In this document: piece after piece, positions 59,337 to 64,000 of the stretch
Position numbering within the stretch: the stretch's first letter is position 1
How the letters are laid out: each line of letters opens with the position of its first letter
Assembly (NCBI RefSeq): GCF_018310345.1
Contig: NZ_JAGXBY010000004.1
Location: 186,001 to 250,000 of the forward strand
Direction of reading: 5' to 3'
DNA length: 64,000 bases
Origin: Ornithinibacillus massiliensis
GTDB lineage: Bacteria > Bacillota > Bacilli > Bacillales > Amphibacillaceae
The notes under the pieces: model-generated
Databases searched by the model: none
Told to the model about the DNA's origin: nothing
Seen by the model: the letters and a program-made list of their open reading frames with translations, nothing else
Position numbers and translations under genes: made by a program

Positions 59337-60626
59337 CTACAAGAAAATAAAGTATGCAACAAAGATGACAAACAGTACATACATAACTGGATGGATTTGT
59401 TTCGCCTTTCCAGAAACAAGCATTGTGATTGGATAGAAAATAAATCCAATTGCAATACCAGTAGCAATACTGTATGTTAATGGCATCATAATAACGGTTA
59501 AGAAGGCTGGAACAGCGATTGCGAAGTTATTCCAATCGATATCCTTTAACGCTGTTGCCATCAATACCCCAACAATAATCAATGCTGGTGCTGTAACTGC
59601 TGATGTCACAATACTTAATAGTGGCGAGAAGAATAACGCTAATAGGAAAAATCCTGCCGTCACGACCGAAGTAAATCCAGAACGTCCACCAACTCCAACA
59701 CCTGAAGAAGATTCGACGAAGGAAGTAGTAGTTGACGTACCTACTGCTGCACCAACAACTGTCGCTGCTGAGTCAGCAAACAACGCCTTACCAGCACGCG
59801 GTAATTTATTATCCTTCATTAATCCTGCTTGTGTTGATACCGCAACTAAAGTTCCTGCCGTATCAAAGAAATCGACAAATAAGAAAGTAAGAATGACAAC
59901 TAGCATTTGGATAGTGAAAATGTCACCAAAGTGTGCAAATGCTTGCCCGAACGTAGGTTCAAGACTTGGTACACTTCCAACAATACCATTGAACTCAGAC
60001 AAACCGAAAATCAATCCAACAATAGTAGTAATGATCATACCATAAAAAATACCTGCTTTTAATTTAAGCGCTAATAGAATTACAGTTACTACTAATCCAA
60101 ATATAGCAAGTAATACCATCGGATTGGTAAAATCCCCTAGGCCTAATAACGTATCTGGATCACCTACAATAATTTCAGCATTTTGAAGACCAACAAATGC
60201 AATAAATAATCCAATACCTGCTCCTACTGCTTTCTTCAATTCAGCAGGGATAGCGTTAATTACTTTTTCACGAAGACCAGTTAATGTTAGCACAATAAAA
60301 ATAAGTCCAGAAGCTAATACCCCAGCTAATGCTGTTTCCCAAGGAATACCCATTCCAATAACAACCGAAAATGCAAAGAATGCATTTAATCCCATTCCCG
60401 GTGCTAGGGCGATAGGATACTTCGCAATAAGACCCATTAATAACGTACCTACTGCTGCAGCGATTGCTGTTGCTGTAAATACCGCCCCTTGATCCATACC
60501 TGTTTCCTTTAAAATATCTGGGTTAACAAATAATATATATGCCATTGCTAAGAACGTTGTTAATCCGGCAGTAAATTCGGTGCGGAGATTAGTTCCTAAT
60601 TGTTCAAATTGAAAAAACTTCTTCAT
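59337..60626 (-). CDS. pbuG: hypoxanthine/guanine permease PbuG (AzgA-type)
   Basis: A 429-residue nucleobase permease with 14 predicted spans. The start TNLRTEFTAGLTTFLAMAYILFVNPDIL, PIALAPGMGLNAFFAF and FVDFFDTAGTLVAVSTQAG are signatures of the AzgA/PbuG branch for hypoxanthine and guanine (adenine in some). The frame is open to 60662, but GGAGG lies 7 nt before ATG 60626. The leader contains a guanine riboswitch and the promoter a PurR double box, so uptake is switched off by guanine and PurR together with the biosynthetic operon. It stands next to guaA in B. subtilis. Confidence 0.95.
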   Translation of the reverse strand: MKKFFQFEQLGTNLRTEFTAGLTTFLAMAYILFVNPDILKETGMDQGAVFTATAIAAAVGTLLMGLIAKYPIALAPGMGLNAFFAFSVVIGMGIPWETALAGVLASGLIFIVLTLTGLREKVINAIPAELKKAVGAGIGLFIAFVGLQNAEIIVGDPDTLLGLGDFTNPMVLLAIFGLVVTVILLALKLKAGIFYGMIITTIVGLIFGLSEFNGIVGSVPSLEPTFGQAFAHFGDIFTIQMLVVILTFLFVDFFDTAGTLVAVSTQAGLMKDNKLPRAGKALFADSAATVVGAAVGTSTTTSFVESSSGVGVGGRSGFTSVVTAGFFLLALFFSPLLSIVTSAVTAPALIIVGVLMATALKDIDWNNFAIAVPAFLTVIMMPLTYSIATGIAIGFIFYPITMLVSGKAKQIHPVMYVLFVIFVAYFIFL

Positions 60627-60663
60627 TACTTTTCCTCCTAAAATAACTAAAAATGAATGCAAA

Positions 60664-60848
60664 TAAAAAAAAGCAAGCTTAAATCCACCAATTGGGGACT
60701 TAAGCTTGCTACCAAAAAACTACGTGAGAAAAGTAATTGGATTCTAGTAAATAATAAACTATCATCTAAATATTACTAATCTGCGTAGTCAGACCATTTA
60801 CGGTGGTCTGGTAGAAACTTTGGGCCATATCCCCTAAATTATACGCAA
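60664..60848 (-). promoter_or_regulatory. guanine riboswitch with terminator controlling pbuG
   Basis: The aptamer is at 60782-60848 on the minus strand. P1 is TGCGTA/TACGCA, then TATAATTTAGGGGATATGG, AGTTTCTACC, CACCGTAAATG and TCTGACTACGCA. The base in GACTAC is C, specifying guanine/hypoxanthine. The terminator downstream is a 15-bp stem (arms 60696-60710 and 60672-60686) followed by eight T (60664-60671). The two parts are about 70 nt apart, leaving room for the antiterminator. Confidence 0.95.
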
Positions 60849-60876
60849 AGTATTCTTTTACCTTGTTTCAGATAAT

Positions 60877-60905
60877 ATGTTACTATTTTACTAGTTAAAT
60901 GTCAA
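60877..60905 (-). promoter_or_regulatory. sigma-A promoter of pbuG
   Basis: TTGACA (60900-60905), a 17-bp spacer and TAACAT (60877-60882) on the minus strand, about 30 bp upstream of the riboswitch. Confidence 0.75.
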
Positions 60906-60912
60906 CCATTCC

Positions 60913-60946
60913 CGAACGTTTTTAAAAATAATAAAAATAATGTTCG
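60913..60946 (-). promoter_or_regulatory. PurR operator (two inverted PurBoxes) of pbuG
   Basis: CGAA at 60913-60916 (CCCGAACG) and TTCG at 60943-60946 (TGTTCGCC) are inverted with a 34-bp span, 7 bp upstream of the -35. Orientation and span are identical to the purE operator. Confidence 0.82.
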
Positions 60947-61174
60947 CCTTTTCACCCACGTCCCAAAAGGGTTTCGAGACTTAAGGAAGAAATCCCTCTC
61001 CCCTCACATCTAAATTCACCCATCAATGATTTACTATCACCTCAAATAATAGCAACATCATTTTCAACAATTATAAGTAACTATCCTCTTTTAGAAGTGC
61101 ATTTTACTTGTTTAAACGGCATTACCTCAGTAATAATAAGAAAACACATTTTAAAAATATCGGAGGATTAAACA

Positions 61175-61696
61175 ATGCCAGTCTATACACGAAAAGCAAC
61201 AATACATGACTTAGAAGCAATTATGTCAATTCTAAATGATGGAATTGCCTATCTAAAGGAGCAAGGATTACCACAATGGCAAAATGGGGATGGTCCGACA
61301 CCTGAATTAATTAAGCAAGATATCGAAAAAGGATATGCACATGTCTTAATCTCCGATAACAAGATAGCAGGATATGGCGCATTAGTTCCAGGTCCAGAAG
61401 CGCCTTACGAAAATATGACGGGAGGATCATGGAAAGGACAAGAGGATTCTTACATCGTTATCCATAGAATAGCGGTAGATTTACATGTCCGTGGCAAAGG
61501 GTTATCCAAAATCTTATTACATGATTTAATTGTACTCTCTCGTCACATGGAATATAAAGATGTACGTATTGACACATATCCAAAAAATGAAATTATGCAA
61601 AAAGTGATTGTAAATGCAGGATTTCATTATAGTGGCATGATTTATTTTCCTGTTGAACACGGTGAGCGTAAAGCATATCAGCTTTTACTTGATTGA
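61175..61696 (+). CDS. GNAT-family N-acetyltransferase
   Basis: 173 residues. RKATIHDLEAIMSILNDGIAYLKEQGLPQWQNG is the N-terminal part seen in a Gram-positive GNAT subgroup, motif A is VIHRIAVDLHVRGKGLSKILLHDLI, and VRIDTYPKNEIMQKVIVNAGF is motif B. The substrate is unknown. GGAGG lies 8 nt before the ATG. It converges with the ComEA-like gene on a shared hairpin terminator. Confidence 0.88.
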   Translation: MPVYTRKATIHDLEAIMSILNDGIAYLKEQGLPQWQNGDGPTPELIKQDIEKGYAHVLISDNKIAGYGALVPGPEAPYENMTGGSWKGQEDSYIVIHRIAVDLHVRGKGLSKILLHDLIVLSRHMEYKDVRIDTYPKNEIMQKVIVNAGFHYSGMIYFPVEHGERKAYQLLLD

Positions 61697-61708
61697 TAGG
61701 TAGAATAT

Positions 61709-61741
61709 AAATAGCCCAAACCTGATTGGTATGGGCTATTT
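61709..61741. terminator. bidirectional terminator between GNAT and ComEA-like genes
   Basis: AAATAGCCCA (61709-61718) and TGGGCTATTT (61732-61741) form a perfect 10-bp stem with a 13-nt loop between the converging stop codons. Confidence 0.75.
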
Positions 61742-61756
61742 GCTATTTCAAATTAA

Positions 61757-62419
61757 TTAATCAAAACATATAATACCTTGATTTTCAATTGCTTCGGCAT
61801 GCTTATCACCTATACCTTTCACTCGTTTTAGGTCACTGTATGATGAAAATGGACGAAGACTAACAATTTGCGATGCTCGTTCAGGACCAACCTGGTAAAT
61901 AGCTTGTAATTCTGATTCTGATGCACTATTGATATGAACTGTCCCTGCTCCACAGCTATTGCTTGAATCTGATGAGCTGTCCGAATTAGATGAAGCCGTT
62001 GTCGACTCAGCACTTTTAGTAGTGGCTGTCTTTGTAGAATTTGATTCTAATGATGAAATCTCATCCTGCAAATCTGCGATTTTATCTTCATACTTCTCTT
62101 GAAGCTTATCTAGTTCACTTTCTGCACTTACTAATTGCTCCTCTAAATCCTCTTTCTCCTTACTTAATTCTTGAATATGCTCCTCGTATTCTGCTATTAA
62201 TGTGTCCTTTTCATCTATAACACCTTCTAATTCAACTACTGTTGCTTGTGCCTCCTCCAGTTGATAAGCAGCAGAACACCCTGATAATATCATGGCAAAA
62301 AGAACAAAAGAAAGTAACCAAGCATTTTTGGGAATCCATTGTTTCACAACTGAGTTTTTTTGGTTTAATACTGCATACAAAGGAATAATAAGCGTAATCA
62401 AAAGAATAAATAAGTTCAT
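61757..62419 (-). CDS. ComEA-like helix-hairpin-helix protein with coiled coil
   Basis: 220 residues. A first hydrophobic segment (MNLFILLITLIIPLYAVL) and a second one ending in a lipobox-like ILSGC (Cys48) precede a long coiled coil (about 55-120: EEAQATVVELEGVIDEKDTLIAEYEEHIQELSKEKEDLEEQL...). A Ser/Thr-rich linker and a C-terminal ComEA-type HhH domain (about 160-218: VHINSASESELQAIYQVGPERASQIVSLRPFSSYSDLKRVKGIGDKHAEAI) follow. Such HhH domains bind double-stranded DNA non-specifically. The presence of a lipobox 45 residues in, behind another span, is unusual; AGGAG supports the upstream start. A role at the cell surface with DNA is likely, but this is not the main ComEA of the comE operon. 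Confidence 0.8.
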   Translation of the reverse strand: MNLFILLITLIIPLYAVLNQKNSVVKQWIPKNAWLLSFVLFAMILSGCSAAYQLEEAQATVVELEGVIDEKDTLIAEYEEHIQELSKEKEDLEEQLVSAESELDKLQEKYEDKIADLQDEISSLESNSTKTATTKSAESTTASSNSDSSSDSSNSCGAGTVHINSASESELQAIYQVGPERASQIVSLRPFSSYSDLKRVKGIGDKHAEAIENQGIICFD

Positions 62420-62676
62420 TTCCCCACTCCTGATTAATCATATAATTTCCTTGATTATCCAAAAAATACGCAGTAAAATCAATATATCTTATTAATCACA
62501 AAATATTCCCACTTTTACTCCACACGCTTTTTAGCATTTTTGCTACCGTAAGCGTTTAAAGTTATCTATTACATATTTATAATTTTATAAGTTTATATCA
62601 CAATTACTGTCTATTAATTAAACATTGACAAGAAAAACCGTTTTGGTGGGAAAGTAGGGGGAAATACTAATAAAAT
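62420..62676. other. AT-rich spacer with a G-rich element
   Basis: No supported gene. Bases 62647-62674 repeat the TGGGAAAGTAGGGGG...TACTAATAAA element seen at 12753-12784, here directly next to the guaA-type terminator. TTGACA at 62624-62629 may be part of a promoter, but no gene follows on the plus strand. Confidence 0.4.
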
Positions 62677-62728
62677 AAAGCCTATTTTACAGATTTGTAT
62701 TTCAAACAAATCTTGTAAAATAGGCTTT
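62677..62728 (-). terminator. guaA-type transcription terminator
   Basis: On the minus strand a 14-bp outer stem (arms 62715-62728 and 62677-62690) extended by a GATTTGT/ACAAATC inner stem is followed by ATTTTATT. It lies 24 bp after the VEWE-stop fragment, the distance expected for the terminator of guaA. Confidence 0.75.
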
Positions 62729-62752
62729 TCCATTTATAAACCAATTAGTTAA

Positions 62753-62776
62753 TTATTCCCACTCTACTTTCACGGT
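62753..62776 (-). other. 3' end fragment of guaA, probable attachment site of an integrated island
   Basis: On the minus strand the bases read TVKVEWE-stop, with GTAGAGTGGGAATAA as the last codons. GMP synthase ends in IEWE/VEWE in Bacillaceae, and guaA is the expected next gene after pbuG here. Upstream of this fragment (to the right) the frame is lost immediately (no guaA coding sequence), so only the tip of the gene remains beside its terminator. The 3' end of guaA is a known integration hotspot for tyrosine-recombinase islands, which leave exactly such a tip. Confidence 0.6.
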
Positions 62777-63343
62777 GCTAGATATAGAGCAATATCATTG
62801 ATTTTAAAGGGTTTTAAAGAAGTATCAATCCATATAAATTGATATAAAAAATTAAAATAATGCAATTTTAATGCAATAAATGCAAATCGCAATTTAGAGT
62901 TATCACTAAATTATTTGATGTCTAAAACAAGAGACGTTTCATAATGAAGCGTCTTTTTTTATAGAAAGAATTGGAGATGAATATATTAGAATACTATATG
63001 ATAACAATTTCACCTTTAAAAAATATATTTCATGTCATTTGAATAGTAACTAACTGAAAGATGACATTATTTTTGTTCAAAGTTATTGATGGAAAATATA
63101 GTTGACAAGAAAGTGTATAAGCGGAAATTGTTTTTTTAATTTATGTGGGCTATATTATTGTGATTAATCGATCACATGTTCCTACACCTATTTTCCATTT
63201 CTAGTTATTTGTCGTTCTAGTAGAACCTATTTTTATATGCTTATAGTACAATAGACATATAAAACTCTTTAGGAAAACTGTAAAAATAACTAGCAGCCTA
63301 CATGTTGAAAAAATATGTAGGATAGTGAATGGAGGTAGTATAA
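62777..63343. other. AT-rich island edge with short repeats and a terminator
   Basis: About 570 bp without a supported gene. It holds a tandem TTTTAAAG pair (62802-62819), three ATGCAA-type repeats (62860, 62871, 62880), and a TATCAATC...GATATA dyad, as expected for recombinase arm sites. A plus-strand terminator follows at 62932-62961. Nearer the next gene are the palindrome GTTCTA-G-TAGAAC (63214-63226) and a hairpin CCTACAT/ATGTAGG (63297-63321) just before the ribosome site. Confidence 0.5.
62932..62961 (+). terminator. hairpin terminator in the island edge
   Basis: AGACGTTTC (62932-62940) pairs with GAAGCGTCT (62946-62954), one G-U, 5-nt loop, followed by TTTTTTTAT. No intact plus-strand gene precedes it. 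Confidence 0.7.
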
Positions 63344-64000
63344 GTGGATAATACAAGAATAGAAAAAAAAGCGGCAAGTGTAATTAATGAATTATTTTTG
63401 GATAGAGCAAGACAAATTGATCCTAACGTTACAACTGGAGACAAAGGAATATCATTTGATGGTAGTGCGGTTATTTTCTCAGACGATCAGATTACAAAAT
63501 CCTCTTATTTAAGTAGTATACCGGTACAGGTAAAAGGGAAAGTAGTTGACACTTTTTCGGATAAAATTGCGAAATTTTATAAATTTGATAGAGATACATT
63601 TAAAAATTTTCAATATGAAGATGGTGTTGTGGTATTTCTAGTTGAAATACTCAAAGAAAATTTCCAAGAAACAAAAGTATTCTTTGGATTCTTAGATGCG
63701 AAATTATTGGAGAACATATTGAATGATTTGAACGATAGTGACAACAATACAAGATTTATCGAATTGGATGAGTTATCGCCTAAACTGGATTTAGATGAAA
63801 AATTTCGAGAAATTGCTATCCAACGAAAAGTGTATGGCTTTAAAGATGCTAAGGTTGATGCATTTTTAAAGAATGGCTTTTCTGTAGAAAAATTTTCTAA
63901 TAGCTTTGAAAAAAGCGTAGTAGAAAGTGCTTCTAAAAATATTGAACAATATGAATACAAGAATCCAAATTCACAGTTCAATATAAAACTTAAAAAAAAT
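63344..64000 (+). CDS. island protein with DUF4365-like (PD-(D/E)xK-type) N-terminus, 3' end outside window
   Basis: GTG at 63344, 8 nt after GGAGG, opens a frame of 219 codons that runs off the right edge. The N-terminus (RIEKKAASVINELFLDRARQI, then GDKGISFDGSAVIFSD and SIPVQVKGKV) has the pattern of DUF4365-type domains: a helix with E/K/A, a D-G-I-x-F-D strand (Asp33, Asp39) and QVKGK (Gln62-x-Lys64), a restriction-endonuclease-like core found in many uncharacterised defence and island genes. The following about 150 residues are helical and unknown. The domain call is by pattern recognition only. The gene lies just inside the putative guaA island. A minus-strand frame at 63610-63981 is its shadow. 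Confidence 0.6.
   Translation, partial: MDNTRIEKKAASVINELFLDRARQIDPNVTTGDKGISFDGSAVIFSDDQITKSSYLSSIPVQVKGKVVDTFSDKIAKFYKFDRDTFKNFQYEDGVVVFLVEILKENFQETKVFFGFLDAKLLENILNDLNDSDNNTRFIELDELSPKLDLDEKFREIAIQRKVYGFKDAKVDAFLKNGFSVEKFSNSFEKSVVESASKNIEQYEYKNPNSQFNIKLKKN

Noticed and set aside
62753..62776. Chance similarity of VEWE-stop to guaA
   Set aside because: Considered, but position after pbuG, orientation and the adjoining terminator all agree with guaA, so it was kept as a moderate-confidence call rather than dismissed.
63610..63981. 123-codon minus-strand ORF at the right edge
   Set aside because: Shadow of the plus-strand island gene, which has a strong ribosome site and protein-like composition.

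Overview
The window is low-GC Firmicutes DNA, roughly 36-38% GC by eye, with AGGAGG-type ribosome binding sites, frequent TTG/GTG starts and compact terminators. Gene order is that of the Bacillus subtilis guaA-pbuG-yebE-pur-yerABC-pcrBA-ligA-camS-opuE-gatCAB-dgkB-yefA segment, read on the minus strand. It is therefore a Bacillaceae chromosome. The style suggests the Oceanobacillus/Virgibacillus/Ornithinibacillus side of the family, but genus is a guess. There are no rRNA or tRNA genes, transposases or CRISPR arrays.

Region 1 (1-26 kb) is mostly conserved core. It starts with the end of an HxlR regulator and a small membrane protein. Then follow rlmCD, dgkB, a chemoreceptor with a SigD-like promoter, gatCAB, and a putP/opuE-type proline symporter preceded by a 33-aa membrane ORF. 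Next comes a two-gene peptide-quorum-sensing cassette: an RRNPP (NprR-like) regulator with a 47-aa secreted pro-peptide directly downstream. The rest is P5C dehydrogenase, the camS-ligA-pcrA-pcrB operon, an RlmI-type methyltransferase, and yerC-yerB-yerA.

Region 2 (26-39.2 kb) is the complete 12-gene purine operon purEKBCSQLFMNHD. It has a sigma-A promoter, a PurR double box and a guanine riboswitch with its terminator. Inside the operon, between purN and purH, lies an unusual GC-rich tract of seven degenerate 21-bp repeats.

Region 3 (39.3-53.3 kb) is accessory. It holds an interrupted gene, unknown small proteins, an MFS exporter of visibly higher GC, an ECF sigma/DUF4179 pair, a LysE exporter with a divergent MocR regulator, GNAT and TetR/serine-hydrolase genes, an orphan SUKH protein and a WYL regulator. 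A family of short palindromic intergenic repeats and a duplicated 38-aa membrane-peptide gene are scattered through it.

Region 4 (53.3-62.7 kb) returns to the conserved frame: UPF0316 (YebE), Hsp20, a Bmr-like exporter with a divergent MerR regulator, a membrane alpha/beta hydrolase, msrA, and pbuG. pbuG carries a second guanine riboswitch and a PurR double box with exactly the same geometry as at purE. A GNAT and a ComEA-like protein follow.

Region 5 (62.7-64 kb): where guaA should end there is only a short in-frame VEWE-stop fragment plus a guaA-type terminator, followed by AT-rich unrelated DNA with short repeats. A truncated gene then starts whose N-terminus looks like a DUF4365/PD-(D/E)xK nuclease-type domain. 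I read this as the edge of a genomic island integrated at the 3' end of guaA, the most likely place for an undescribed (perhaps defence) system; its body lies outside the window.
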